The notes under the pieces: generated by a model | What the model was told of the DNA's origin: nothing | What the model saw: the letters and a program-made list of their open reading frames with translations, nothing else | Database searches by the model: none | Program-made: the position numbers and the translations under genes | Shown: positions 22,419-35,459 of the stretch, one piece after another | Numbering within the stretch: the first letter of the stretch is position 1 | Layout of the letters: every line of letters starts with the position of its first letter | From: Corylus avellana | Lineage: Eukaryota > Streptophyta > Magnoliopsida > Fagales > Betulaceae | Reading direction: 5' to 3' | NCBI RefSeq assembly: GCF_901000735.1 | Contig: NC_081546.1 | Coordinates: forward strand, 5,213,001 to 5,277,000 | Length of the DNA stretch: 64,000 nt

Positions 22419-25400
22419 ATGAGCGCCCAAATGGCTCACCTTCTCGGCACCTCCTTCGTGCCCTCCGCCACCGCGCTGCGCAGGGGCCCCGGCCTCCACG
22501 CTGTTACGGGGCGCAACGGGAGCAGTTGCGCCACGCGAATCCAGGCGAAGATCCGGGAGATCTTCATGCCGGCGCTCAGCTCGACCATGACGGAGGGGAA
22601 GATCGTGTCGTGGATGAAGTCCGAGGGAGACAAGCTGTCCAAGGGCGAGAGCGTGGTCGTGGTGGAGTCCGACAAGGCTGACATGGACGTCGAGACCTTC
22701 TACGATGGTTACCTCGCTGCCATTATGGTTGATGAGGGTGGCGTCGCCCCCGTTGGCTCCGCAATCGCCCTCCTCGCTGAGTCCGAGGCCGAGATCGCTG
22801 AGGCCAAGTCTAAAGCCTCCGCCAACTCTTCCTCCTCCACTTCTCCTCCTCCTCCTCCTCCTTCTCCATCGCCAGTCGCTGAACCGGAGAAGATTGCGGT
22901 GAATGTTGCTCCCGTGGCGCCACCTGTTGCGGTGACGGTGGCGTCCACACACCCCGCTTCCGAGGGAGGGAAGAGGGTGGTGGCGTCCCCCTACGCGAAG
23001 AAGCTCGCGAAGGAGCTGAAGGTGGAGTTGGGGAGGATCGTAGGGAGTGGGCCAATGGGTAGGATTGTGGCCAAGGACGTCGAAGCTGCTGCTTCGACTG
23101 CTGCTGCTGACTTGGCGCCTATCGGTTCTTCGGCGCCTGCGGTGGCTCCGGCAGGGATTGAGCTGGGGACGGTGGTGCCGTTCACGACGATGCAGGCAGC
23201 GGTGAGTAGGAACATGCTGGAGAGTCTGGCCGTGCCATCCTTCAGAGTCGGGTACACTATCACCACCAACGCGCTTGATGCTCTGTACAAGAAGGTAATG
23301 TTGTTGCTAGTTAAGAAATGATGGTTGGCATGGTTTGGAAGAATGGTGGATTTTTTATTTTTCCGAATTGCAATGGTGCAGTTGATGCATAAATCATGCA
23401 TTAATTTCTGTGCAAGGAAGTGAACTATTAGGAAAATTGAAAATATTTGGGTTGAAAATGTAGATTTTGGGTGGTTAAAATGTTGACTTTTGTTGATTTA
23501 GGTTTCGTTCGGCTACCGCTTAAGAAGTCTTGATCACTGGGGTTTTGAATAGGAGAATTGTTATGAGATAGTGCGAGTATCGTAGATTGGGGGAGTTTAA
23601 CATGTTGCTTTGTTGTTTGTTTTGTTTCAATTTAGCCGCTACTTTTGAATTGTTTCTTACGATCATTGTTTATAGAGTTTGTCCTATGTGCATTTAGCTG
23701 CTTCTTGAGAATGTCTTCATGATCTATAAGAAGATTCTATCGTGTGCAAGGAGTATAGATTAGGATGTTGACATGATAATGTAATTTTTATTTTGTTTAC
23801 ATTCAGCTGCAACCTAAGACTTGATACTCTAATGAGACTGCTGAGTTCATCATTGGTTTCAATAATTCATGGAAAAATGAGCTGTAGAGTAATTCATTAA
23901 TGTTTTATTATTAACTTCTGTCTAGTGATTGATTATTAGTGTAAATTATGTTCATTAGATCAAGTCAAAGGGAGTAACCATGACGGCATTGCTGGCCAAG
24001 GCAACGGCGCTTGCTTTGGTTAAACATCCTGTTGTGAATTCTAGTTGCAGAGATGGTAAGAGCTTTACTTATAACAGTAGCATCAACATTGCAGTTGCTG
24101 TAGCTATAGATGGTGGATTGATTACACCAGTGCTTCAGGATGCTGATAAGGTTCTTGTTAATCTACTTTTGGCTCTGCTGTTGGTTTTTTTCTGGATATG
24201 AATGGTTTTTTAATTGTAAATGATGTATATTTTAGGTCGACATATATTCATTGTCAAGAAAGTGGAAGGAATTAGTTGATAAGGCCCGGGCCAAGCAGCT
24301 ACAGCCTCATGAATATAATACAGGTATAGCTATCACACGCTTGTGTTTTTGTTTGACCATACAAGACGTCTCTATGTTGAGAACTTATTGTTTCATATAT
24401 CAATTACATTCCACTACATGGGCATGCTTTCTTCTTCCAGATTATGTTCAGCATTTGATCTTCTTATGGTAAAAGACCTCGACATATATAAGATTTTGGG
24501 CTGATATAAGCAAAGTTCCAAAATATTATATTCAGGTGGCCTTCATGAAATGCCAACATAATATTTCAATACTTTATGGAGAGATTAAAAAGGAAGGGTG
24601 GAAATGTCAGTGAAATCGCACGCTTGAATTGTTAGAGAAGGGGTAATTATGTGGGATGAGTTATGGAGAAGGATAAAAAGCCCATTGATTGGGCCTGGGG
24701 GTGTAGGACATTTGCCTTGGATAATTTTTATTTGTATTCTTAATGCCATGCAACTATAGCAAAGAAACTGACACTTTTTTTTATATTCTTCAACTGACAA
24801 AAACTTCAAATTCTCTTTTCCAATTTTTTTTTTTTTTATATTGACAGTTGTAAGAATGTATTGGGAAGTTTTGATTATTTAACCCAAGCATAATATGGAA
24901 CATTTAATGGTGTTGTTTCCACCTCTGTGTTGTTATACTGCTTCACATTGTTCAAGTAGGGCTCAAATTGCTTTAGTTAGTTCCCATGACTACCAGCTAA
25001 CTGAATGTCTAGTGATATGTGCAATGCAATTTGCAAATAGCAAGTATTGGTTGTTGCCTTAAGTACCAAGACTGAGATTAGTTCTTCGGGGACGGGTTAG
25101 CATGCCTCTGTACCCACTTTAACTCAACCTCAATTTCAGGCCTTCAAAGTTAGCCGGGGCTCAATCCAGGTCCCTAGAAGAGCAAACATATCTTTAGGAT
25201 GTGCCTTGAGTCTTCCAGCCTGATGGTGGTGATTTTTTAGCTTAAAGAATCAGTAGAGATAGGCTGCATGATGGAACAACATTATGGATAATTTTGACTT
25301 CCTGACCACCATCCTCTGATTTGGCATGATTTGGGCTCTCTGATTCTCCAGATTTATCTTCAAAATTAATTTGCAAGATCCTTGGCTCAATGGAGTGTGG

Positions 25401-26323
25401 GAATCATAATGTGTAAAGTTTATACTATCAACTGTTTCTTTGATACCCCTCAAACCAGATTTATAGCTTCAGTTTTCGCCACTATGAGTGACGACAGTAC
25501 AGATTATATGGGGATCTTGGGCAAAAAGGCGATTTTGTTAGATTGCCGCTTGTGATGATTACTTTGATGTGTTACTTTTACTTTGATATCAAATATGCTG
25601 TAACTTGTGATACTGATTATTTATTTCTTAAATAAATTATGTTTAGAGTTCTTCATTTTTGAGGTTATCCTGTAATTTAATTTGGTCTCTGATACTTTTT
25701 TTTTTTTTTTTTGGTCTCTGATACTTTTAATCAGTCGTTGCTTGCTTGCTTGCTATCAAACAGATTATGCTCATGCTATTTTTCTGATGCTTTCCCATTG
25801 TGTTCTTTTTCTGCTTCTGTAGGTACTTTCACTCTTTCTAACCTTGGGATGTTTGGTGTTGATCGGTTTGATGCCATTCTACCACCTGGAACGGTAAATT
25901 TTTATTTTTATTTTTTTATCTTTAAAACCCATGTATGAACATTTTCCTCTCTGCTAGTTTAGTTTCTCCATGAGAGAGATGATTTTTTTGGCGGACTAAA
26001 TTGTGTTAGTGGATATGTTATGTCTGGATTTAATTGATGCAGGGAGCTATCATGGCTGTTGGAGCATCTCAGCCCACAGTTGTTGCTAGCAAGGATGGTA
26101 GGATAGGCATGAAGAACCAGATGCAGGTAACAAATCAAAATTCACATTTTTTCAGTTTCAAGTTTTAGAGTTAGTTTGAGAATTCTTACGCTGGGACTAT
26201 GCAATATATTATATGCAGGTAAATGTTACAGCAGATCATCGTGTAATCTATGGTGCTGATCTGGCTTCATTCTTGCAAACCTTGGCAAAGATTATTGAGG
26301 ATCCCAAAGATCTTACCTTCTAG
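22419..26323 (+). CDS. EMB3003: plastid pyruvate dehydrogenase complex E2 (dihydrolipoyl acetyltransferase)
   Basis: Six exons: 22419-23294, 23959-24150, 24236-24323, 25823-25893, 26043-26126, 26219-26323, giving about 471 residues in continuous phase. E2 moves the acetyl group from E1-bound intermediate via lipoyl-lysine to CoA, supplying acetyl-CoA for plastid fatty-acid synthesis. Domains: a transit peptide (first ~45 residues, Ala/Arg/Ser-rich); a lipoyl domain with FMPALSSTMTEGKI and the lipoylated Lys in VVVVESDKADMDVETF; a Ser/Pro-rich linker coded by a CTC repeat; the E1/E3-binding domain (VVASPYAKKLAKEL...GRIVAKDVEA); and the catalytic domain with NLGMFGVDRFDAILPPGTGA and the active-site NVTADHRVIYGAD. 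Phrases such as HPASEGGKRVVASPYAKK fit Arabidopsis EMB3003 (At1g34430) better than LTA2. An ATG at 22431 is an alternative start. Confidence 0.93.
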
Positions 26324-27119
26324 TTTCCCTTTCCTTGTCATATGGAGATATTTTCCCCCTAATATGTGCCAAAGGCTCGTGGTCGGGTAGACTCATGGGA
26401 GAAATTTAGAAGCTAGTCACCTCTGTTCAGGAAACAGGAGCAGAATTTTGAAGAGCAAAGTTTATTTGAGTTCTAGGTTCTTCAATTTTTATTTGCCTGA
26501 TTTTTCAGACATTATAGGTTTTTCAGTTTGATGTTGTCATAAATTATGGTTGTTTATTGCTGCCCAGTATATCAAATTGTACCGTTCATTGTTGTCTTGT
26601 GATCAGATTTTCTTCTTTAGTTTGCTGAAGCACGTATCTCTCCTGAGATTTCAAGTGCATGTTCTTCAAGTTGAATGGATATAGCCGAACAGAAATTCTG
26701 GGTCTCTGTTCATTCAATTTTGGTTCATTTTGCAGTGTTAAATCAGCAAACTATTTAACAATTGTTCGAGCCAAGAAACTGTGTTTGCTGTTCTTTTATA
26801 TATCAACATCTAGAGGTCGGTGAATATTTGGTGCAGTTGTGAAAGATATGTTTAGACAGGAGCTTGGCTTCTGAGTTCTGGCCCCATTGATGCAGGATTG
26901 AAAGATGAGCAGAAGTGAACCAATAAGGCAATAATTCAATCAAAGCCAGACTTGCTATATATCTATTATACATGATAAGAAAAGAATTATAAAATACCAG
27001 TTAACTTCAAAACGTTTCCAATACTAGCATGGAAAGAAAAGCTTTTCCCTTTTACATATACTCTAGTGGGAAATGAGTATAGAAGTGCAAGACGTTCCAT
27101 CTCATGAGGCTATGCTTTT
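26324..27119. other. convergent intergenic region
   Basis: The 3' ends of the plastid E2 gene (+) and the LRR kinase gene (-) face each other here. The sequence is T-rich 3' UTR-like DNA on both sides. I see no repeat, RNA gene or open frame of note. Confidence 0.6.
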
Positions 27120-30100
27120 TTATCTTGCATTGAGGAGCATCCGCAGCACATTCTTCATCTTCGGCCTTGCATCTGGTGATACATTTACGCAACCAAGAGC
27201 AACCTTGAGGACTGCAAGCATCTGACTTCTGATGGCGAGTGATGTTCTACTGACATTGGAGTCGAGGATGCGATCCCATTTATCTTGCTTCACTGAGTTA
27301 CTCAACATCCACTTGGCCAGCTCAGTTCCCTCGCTAACGGCTCGCTTTCCTGTCAGCAATTCCAGGAGAACAACTCCGAAGCTGTAAACGTTCCCGGCCA
27401 TTGTTACCCTCATCGTGTAAGCATACTCTGCCAACCGACAAACAAATACATTGAGAGGTTTAGACACTTAACAGTAACAGATTGATTTTACTACAGTAAT
27501 CAAATTCAGAAAGGATTGAAACATCAAACAAGCAACAATATCAGATTTATGTACTGCTGTTACATGATATAGAAATGTATTTCTGTAAGATGAAGCAAAG
27601 AGTTCCTCACCTGGAGGAACATAGCCAACAGAACCAGCGACCATAGAAAGGCTTCCATTGCTCTTGGAGGGATCAATCACCTTGTATAGCTCAATGTCTC
27701 CAACCTGAGGTTCCTTGAGGGACTTCAGCATGATGTTACTGCTTGATAGGTCAAGGAGTAGTATCGGACCACAAGTGCATCCATGCAGAAAAGCCAGACC
27801 CTGAGCAACTCCAACTGCTATACTGTATCTGCTTGCCCAATCCAGAGCATTTCCCGGGCTACCATGGAGAATGTCGAAAAGGGTTCCCTTCGGAGCAAAT
27901 TCGTAGAAAAGATAAGCATTGTCAACTGTCAAAACATAGGCTAAAGGAGTCATGACATTTGAATTGCTCAGTTTCCCCAAGACCTCCAGCTCTCGCCAGA
28001 ATTTATCATGGCTGCCCAACTGGAATATCTTGTCACTCCAGTTAATCCTCTTGACAAAGTAGCTTGATCCAGATGGCATGATGGCTTTGTAGTAGGTTGA
28101 AAACTTGGTCTTCAACGTGACATTTGATGGGTTAGCAACTGCTTCCATAGCTTTGGTGAAGTCGATATTCGATCGGTGGATCCCATTGGCAGTTAATAGA
28201 CTCCCTTGGAGGACCTGAGGAGGAGGGAGATCTTCTGCTGATTGTGATTGCGATTGCTCATCATTAACCCTGTAATAGCGCCTTGAGATTGATACAGTAA
28301 CGCCAATGACTACCCCAATAGCGAAAAGAGCAGCTGCGAACCCAATCACCAAACCTGCAGTAACTGATTTTCCCTTCTTGGCTGATTTTGGTGAAGTGTT
28401 TGGTGTTGTAGCGTTAATAAGACCCTTATTTCCATTTGCATCAATCGTAAGCCATGGACTGAACTTTGGAATAATTCCAGAGAGCTGGTTGTTCGAAAGG
28501 AGCAACTTTGTCAAGGCTGCCATTTGAGTCAGATATGATGGTATCTCTCCTGACAATTTATTGTTTGAGAGATCCAAAATTTCTAATCCAGTAAGTTTTG
28601 AAAGACTTTCTGGAATTTCCCCTACAAGGAGGTTGGTGCTGAGATTTAAAGCAATCTGCAGCTTTACTGGCATCCTTGGAATTAAACCACTGAGTTGGTT
28701 TCCTCCAAGCTGGAGTTCTAACAGAGAATCCATGCTGGCAATAGTGTAGGGTATTGAACCACTGAGTTTGTTACCTTGTAAAATCAGGTTAGTAAGGCTT
28801 TGCAAGCTTGAAATCGTGGAAGGTATCGAACCATTCAGCGAATTCCAGCTCATATTCAATTTCGATAATTTTGGTAGCTGGGTAATTTCAATTGGGATTT
28901 CTCCAACCAGCTTGTTCGACTGAAGCTCCATAACTTGAAGTTGGCTAAGTCCACCCAACTGTCCCGGCAATGCACCATCCAGTTTATTCCCTGCCAAATT
29001 CAGCAACAGCAACTTCCTGCAAGAACCCAAATCCGGAGGTACTGACCCGGTCAAGCTATTGTTTTCCAGCTCCAAGTACATTAATTTCTCAAGTTTTCCA
29101 AATGTTGCAGTAGGGATTGTCCCATTAAGCAAATTGCTCCCCAATCTCAACCTCACCATGCTTGGAGATATGTTTGAAGGTATCGGCCCCGTTAACAAAT
29201 TATAAGAAAAATCTACAGTCTGCAAATTTGATGGTGACAACATATCTGAAGGAATCAACCCACTTAACTTATTATAACTAAGGTCCAAGTTCCTGAGGAA
29301 TGTTGTAAGTCCACTAGGAATAGTACCTTCAAAATTGTTCTGATGGGCTGCAAAACGTGAAAGGCTTTTGATACTTGAAAGGGTTTCTGGGATTTCCCCG
29401 CTCAAGTTATTGGTAGATAAAATCAAAACTTCCAACTTAGACAGGTCTCCAATTCTAACAGGAACAGGGCCAGAAAGCTTATTTTGATTCAGGTCAACCA
29501 GAGTCAAATTCAGGTAATCGATCATTTGATCAGGGATTCCACCTTCAAAGGAATTCTTAGAGAGCTGAAGCTGCTCCAAAGCCATGGCTTTCCCAAGGTT
29601 GGTAGGAATGGGGCCAGTGAAATTGTTGAAACTAAGATTCAAACTTTTGAGGGCAACCAATCCTTCAAACTGTAAACTTATGTTTCCGTTCAAGGAATTG
29701 AAAGACAAGTCCAAGAACTTCAACCCAACAAAACCATTAAACGTAGGCAGAGTACCACCTAACCCGTTTCTGCTAATATTCAAGAGCTGCAGCCCTCCAA
29801 TCGCCCCACAATCTGTGATAAACTTATCTGGGATTGAGGTCAGATTGCTGTTGGAGAGGTCAAGACTCACCAAAGAGTCTATCTGGCAAAGAAGAGGTAG
29901 AAAATCTGAGGAGGAGAGGGAAACCCCAGATAAAGAGATTTCGGTAATGGAAGAATTCCCAGGGGGGCCGCATGTAACTCCTCCCCATAAACATGGGTCT
30001 TTGTTCACATCCCATATTAAAGCTGTGTTGTTCATGATGGCCTCAGAAAGACTGATCATGGTGGTTTTTTGGTTTGAGTGTAATTCAGAGAAGACCACAG

Positions 30101-30164
30101 AAGATAACAAGAAGAAAAATAGGCAAAAATGGAGTAGAGGAGTGCTGTGCCCATACCTGTTCAT
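27120..30164 (-). CDS. LRR receptor-like kinase, atypical kinase domain
   Basis: Two exons, 27611-30164 and 27120-27427, joined at CCTCCAG|AGTATGC (V-G-Y-V-P-P-E-Y-A-Y-T), give about 953 residues. Order: signal peptide (MNRYGHSTPLLHFCLFFFLL), N-cap WDVNKDPCLWGGVTC, about 20 LRRs, a membrane segment (AGLVIGFAAALFAIGVVIGV), a juxtamembrane linker and a kinase fold. The kinase looks impaired: there is no glycine-rich loop, Lys is present in YFVKRINW, HRDxxxxN is replaced by LLDLSSSN, and DFG by DIE. GNVYSFGVVLLELLTGK and the C-lobe are normal. It probably signals as a pseudokinase or through partners (inference). It resembles Arabidopsis At1g34420 and the PXC3-like group, as I recall them. I use the ATG at 30164; upstream codons in the same frame begin with GTG. 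It is the paralogue of 13018-14967. Confidence 0.9.
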
Positions 30165-30480
30165 TTTAGCTACGTGATGGGGGGAGATGCTCTGCAGCTC
30201 TTTTTGTATCACAAATATGTATGCATGTATGGACTAATATAACAACTGTTTGGTTTCAGGTACTGAAGAGGGAAGGCAAGGGAATAGATGAATCAATATA
30301 ATAGAAGTAGAAAAGTTGCAGAGAGACTGAGAGAGGTGTCTTGACCGAGCATAAAAATAAGAGATTGGTGTGTTGTTGTTGGTTGGGTATTTGGGTTTGT
30401 TTGAAGGCAAGGAAATTTGTGGGAAATTGGGAAGTGGAAGAAGATGCTGGCGTGTCGTGGGGGTGGGGGTGGAGTTGACT
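30165..30480 (-). promoter_or_regulatory. promoter/5' leader of the LRR kinase gene, duplicated
   Basis: The reverse complement aligns with 12718-13017. A few indels separate the copies, for example extra CAACAACAACA and CCCACCCC here. Similarity fades above about 30490, which may mark the duplication end. No TATA box was resolved. Confidence 0.6.
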
Positions 30481-31075
30481 GGACTGCTGGTCTGCAACTG
30501 CCAAAGACTAAACCAGCAATAGTCCACACAGACCAAAGTGGTGGGGTTTGCTTGCCTCAAACTTCTTTGCCTTGGGGGTTTTTGACTCCTTTTAACACAC
30601 TTTGAAGAGTCACAAACTTTCCTTTTCGTTTATGAGATTTTGGGATGTGAAATGTGAACGTGCGTGTGTGTGTTTTGAAAGCACTCAAAGGGACATAGGC
30701 ATGGAGCCCATCCCATACTTTGACTAAAAAGAAGCAGATTATTCAAACACGCGTAGCTGGCGATGACTCCAAGACAAGGACCCTATTTATGGCCATTTTT
30801 ATTTTCCACGAAATTGCCCAACTTCTTGTTGGCTCTTTCCTAAGAGGAAGTGGAAGAATAACTGAGGCTCCATTAAGTTTGTAAGAACTAGGAAGGATGA
30901 AAAAGTGAGACAAAAAAAAAATATATATATATATATATATAGGTCCTTGAGAAATGACTTTTTTTTTTTGTTTTTGGTCAAAGTCACTCTTTATTAAAAA
31001 AGTATAAATATATTAAATATATATAACTTAAAAGACTAATTTTTTTTTTTTAATGTAAAAAAGAAAGGGGTGATT

Positions 31076-31126
31076 GCGAGTTGACCGGCCACCCCTTTGT
31101 GGGGGTGGCTCGCAAGTCACTCATTT
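31076..31126. repeat. GC-rich palindromic module (GGCCACCCC type)
   Basis: GCGAGTTGACCGGCCACCCC TTTGTGGGGGTGGCTCGC forms an inverted repeat in AT-rich surroundings. The same core words occur at 11585-11804, 58410-58530 and 63388-63460. Confidence 0.6.
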
Positions 31127-31581
31127 CCTTAAAAAAAAAGTTACTTTTTTAATTGTTTTTTAGTTTTATGTATTTATGTTTTTTATTAAATGTGATAGGT
31201 GTCACCATTTTATTAGTACTATTATTGCAACTAATGAAATCTGTCAAATGTTTTAATGAAATTTGACTCCATGAACTAAATTGGTTTTTAGGAATATCTC
31301 AGAGATCTTTGAGTTCACTTTAATACGACATTGAACAATTTGTAATTTAAGTCAACCACATAGACTGATTTTGCATTTACCCCAAAAAATATAAAAAGAA
31401 ACTCTACTTTTTATTTTATTTTTATTAAAGGGGGCACACGTTGCTTTTTTAATTGGGTATGACATGATAATACTCTTAAAAATTTAAGAGAAAATAGATA
31501 AAATGATCTATTTGATAGCAATTAAAACCTTAGAAAGTGAGTTGACAAAAATTTGTAGAGCGCCTTTTCCAACAAATATAA

Positions 31582-31628
<47 letters not shown>

Positions 31629-33451
31629 TATCTTATTCCTTGAGGGATGAAAGAGTTGAATGGTGGTGGAATAATTCTCATTTCTTGTTTGGCAGTAGAG
31701 AAGGATGACAGAAAATGAAGAATTTTATGAATTAAATTATGGTATTGTTCTTGTATTTGTGTCTCATTCTATTTTCCTCCTTCTTTTTTTTTTTCTTCTT
31801 TTTTTTTCCTATTCTTTTCCTGTTTTGTTTTGCTCTCACATTTGGAAGGATAAAATTTGTTGGAATAAATAAAGTTCTTCTTAAAATTGGGTTGAAGAAA
31901 ATTTATTCAATCTATTTTTGTAAACTAATATACGTCATTAAAGTATATGATTCTCATTACATATAAGAATTAAAAATAAAAGACAAATGGAAATTTAATA
32001 TGCTAAATTAGATAAATTTATTCCAAGAAACCCTTTGTCCATTATTTATTTATTTTTTGGGTGGGGAAACAGGAAAAGTGAATTACAAATGAGGGTCATT
32101 GTCACTTCTAATGAAAATAGAAGAAAGAAAGTGATAAAAAAGTGGGAATGTTACTAACCACTAGATTGGAAGCGGCCCATCTAACAATATGGTGTACACC
32201 AAAGTTAATACACATTGAAATTTTTAAAGCTTTCCATTTCGGGATGGAGAGCAACCGATCTTAGTCCTGGCTAGTGCTCTAGTCAGAGAAAAGAAGAGGG
32301 TCATTAATGGCTAGGATATATAGTAACCAAAAAATCACCTTCAATAACCAAAAACTGCTAGCAAGGCTGCATGAGGTAGGCATCCACAGCAGGAAGCTTC
32401 TGCCAGAAAATCCCTTTGATGGTTTGTCCAAATTTATTTGTCTTAGCATAAAACACCCGATTTTCCTCCTTTCTCCAAACTGTGGAAAACTCCCATCTAT
32501 CTTCTCATTGGTCCATCCTCTCCAAGATCTTCTTCTCAATTCCACTCTCTTTATTTATTTATTTATTAAATTTTCCCTTTGTATGGAATCAGCCATATTG
32601 TCCATTTGGGAGCAGTGCTCTCCCAAATCACCAACGTTGAATACTGTAATACCTTGATGCTTAACTTGATTTAAATATTTCACAATTGGTATAATTGAGA
32701 TTGGTATTGACTGAGTGTGGAATGATGGAGTTTTTTTAACCTTTTAGAATTCCTATAAGACCGAACGTCCAATTGGAACATCGAACGATCGAGTCCGAAT
32801 GTTCGAATTGGATTGCAAACATTCCAGTGAGATGGCGAACGTTCGACATTGTAACCCTAACGTTTAATAATGTGTCAAGCAATTTTTTTTTTTTTTTTTT
32901 TTAAATGGACACCTCAACCCCATTGGACAGCCATTAGAGGTCTATAATTAAATTCATCCTTACATCTAGACCTCCCACTTTGGTTGCTTTTTTATCCTCT
33001 TAACTCTAAAGTGAGAAATAGAGAAGGCTCGGAGAAAGAAAGAAAGATAAAACCTTAATTATTCCCCTTTAATATGTAACATCTTGTCTACCTTAACGGT
33101 TTCATGTTGTTAGCTTGTTTAGTGACGTTAGTATTGTTTTAGCTCTATTTTTGTAAATCTAAGTTATGAGTTTGAGTTTGCGTTAAACTTTAATGCATGT
33201 TTAGATGTAGTTAATTTTTCCCTAATGATGAACGCACTTCTCTACTTTTTTCCTACATTTAATGATCAAGACTACCTTTTACTTTCATATCTATGTATAC
33301 TCTATAATAGCTTTCTTTTATTATTTCGTATATTAATTAAATATCATTTATTTACTCTTTTTTATTTGTTTAGTTCTTTATTTCTCTACTTTTTTAATAA
33401 TTCAAGAGAGATAGAATGAGTTTTTTTTTTTTTTTTTTTTTTTTTAGCACA

Positions 33452-33507
33452 ATGATTGCTACAGTACAACCTTATACTTGTACTGTAGCGATCATAATGT
33501 TGTGGGT
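33452..33507. repeat. short hairpin (foldback relic)
   Basis: GATTGCTACAGTACAA and TTGTACTGTAGCGATC are near-perfect inverted repeats separated by about 6 bases, with weaker pairing outward to CACA/TGTG. It abuts a long T tract. No target duplication was resolved. Confidence 0.55.
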
Positions 33508-33982
33508 AACTTTTTCTGATTTTTTTGACATTTTTTCTATAAACTTAAGGAAGAGAACCACATATATAGAGTCTGTTGTGAATACTGTATACAAACATTA
33601 TAGCATATATCTATAAGATATAATTTATAACATAAATTATTTCATATACTTACATATTAATATGTATTGACTATTGTTACTTAATAGCCAATATAGTATT
33701 ACATACATATGGAATTATATAGTACTATATATAGAATTATCATACAATTCTATAGTACTATACTGTCGTCACTTAATAACTAATATAGTAATAGATGTAT
33801 ATGGACCTATGGCACTTCTATATAGTATTATGTACTTCCATATGTATATAATTTTATATTGGTTATTAAGTAAGTCAATACATAGGTTCATATGCATATA
33901 GTATTGTATTAGTTATTAAGGAATATAAATGTTAAAGCAATAAAATATTTAAGTTTTGTTTGTTTGTTTGTTTTTTTGTTTT

Positions 33983-34082
33983 TTTTGTGACATGACCACA
34001 CAAGAAAAATAAGATTCAAACTAGTAACATCCGCTTCATAAGGTGTGATCTACAGCCGATTGAACTACCATTTGAGGACTTA
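33983..34082 (-). mobile_element. tRNA-derived SINE, family A, copy 2
   Basis: In reverse complement it has the same head and tail as the copy at 12396-12513: AGTTCAATCGGCTG, AGTTTGAATC and TTGTGTGGTCATG, then a tail seen here as T-rich sequence. A near-perfect 16-bp repeat TTAAGTTTT(G/A)TTTGTT flanks it (about 33949-33964 and 34080-34096). Confidence 0.75.
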
Positions 34083-34446
34083 AGTTTTATTTGTTAATGC
34101 TTTTTAAAAGATTTTTTTATTATTTAAAAATGTATCATGATATATGATATAAAGTTGAAAAGTTTTAAATTTTGTGTTTTAAATACTTATTCGAACCAAA
34201 AATAAAAAAAAAATAAAAAAAAAAACCTTAAATATAACATTGAAAAAGACAAAAATGGAACACGCATTAACAAACAGAAAAGAAAAATGGTTGAACCGCG
34301 CCCATATCATACCCAAATCATCGTTTCGTACGTAGAAAGAAAACAAAAAGGTGAAGAGATACATATTCGCAGACAGTTTCTCTGTCACACTTTTGTGCTT
34401 TTTCCGATCTATCTATCTCAAAACCATATTAAACAACCAAGTATTT

Positions 34447-34785
34447 CTCTCTCCCTCTCTCTCTCTCTGTAAAAACTCTCTCTTTTACTCTCTTTTGCGT
34501 AGATCTTGATCAACAATCTCATTTCCTCAAGATCCATAAGCTGGGAATTCTCTGCTTTATTGGAGGGTAGATAGAGAGTGCTTGGAGCAGTGGGGTTGTG
34601 AAGAAGAAGAAGAAGGGGGTGATGATAAGTGGAGGAATTTGAGTTTTGCATGGCTTCTTTTCGTATGGAATGGAAGCTCTGGGTTTTGTGAGTTGTTGTT
34701 GTTGTTGTCATTGTGAGGAGGAAGAGGAAGAGTTGGGTTTGGCGGCGACGGCGGTGGTCGTGGTGGTGGACGGGCCTTTGGAGCT
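34447..34785 (+). promoter_or_regulatory. 5' leader of the NIPA gene with a CT microsatellite
   Basis: A TCTCTC run (34447-34470) and further pyrimidine stretches precede the ATG, as in many plant 5' UTRs. A GT/GA-rich segment (34600-34785) follows. The transcription start was not located. Confidence 0.45.
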
Positions 34786-35422
34786 ATGGCGACTGAACTG
34801 GGTTCGGGGTCTAGAAGCTGGATTGACTCGTACAAGGGTATGTCTTCGGACAACATCAAGGGATTGGTCTTGGCTCTCTCTTCCAGCATCTTCATCGGGG
34901 CCAGTTTCATTGTCAAGAAGAAGGGCTTGAAGAAAGCTGGCGCTTCCGGGGTCAGGGCAGGTTTGGATGTTTTCTCTTTGATTTTGAGTTCAGTTGGGCG
35001 TTCCTATTTTTGTTTGGGGGTAATGTGTTTGATGTGGGTTTCTTCGAGTAGAATTCGATGGGGCTTAATTGTTTTGATCGTCACTTCACTGAAACCAGTT
35101 GAAATGATATGGGTTGATTTGGATTTTCCTATTTCGTATTGGGTTTATTTTTACTGTGAATTTGGTTACAATGCTTTGCTGCAGCATTTGAGAGAATGAA
35201 CAATTATGTTAATGTAGATGGGGTTTAGCTGTTCTACACTCACGTTATAATTTTGGATTCAAAATTGATAAAACTTGAAGGGCTTTTATTTGGGTGTTTG
35301 GTATGTATCTTGATGGGTGTCCTTTTATGTGTTCGTTGTGGAAGCTTTCGAGTTCTTACCAGGAGGACTGCGTGCCTCGGCTGAAGATTAGCAATTTAGC
35401 ATTATGTGATTTTACTAACTTA

Positions 35423-35459
<37 letters not shown>

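Larger units (their letters stand above)
30606..33987. other. AT-rich intergenic region with simple repeats
   Basis: There is no credible gene. It contains (TA)n at 30920-30942 and 31590-31621, long T tracts at 31020-31055 and 33421-33446, degenerate TATAGTACTA-type repeats at 33600-33930, and a stretch with repeated GAACGTTCGA-like words at 32755-32860. Short open frames at 32307-32657 and 33225-33616 are low-complexity and match nothing I recognise. Confidence 0.6.

Noticed and set aside
22302..22952. Long overlapping frames on both strands over the plastid E2 first exon
   Set aside because: They are shadows of a GC-rich exon; only the plus-strand frame continues correctly across the splice sites.
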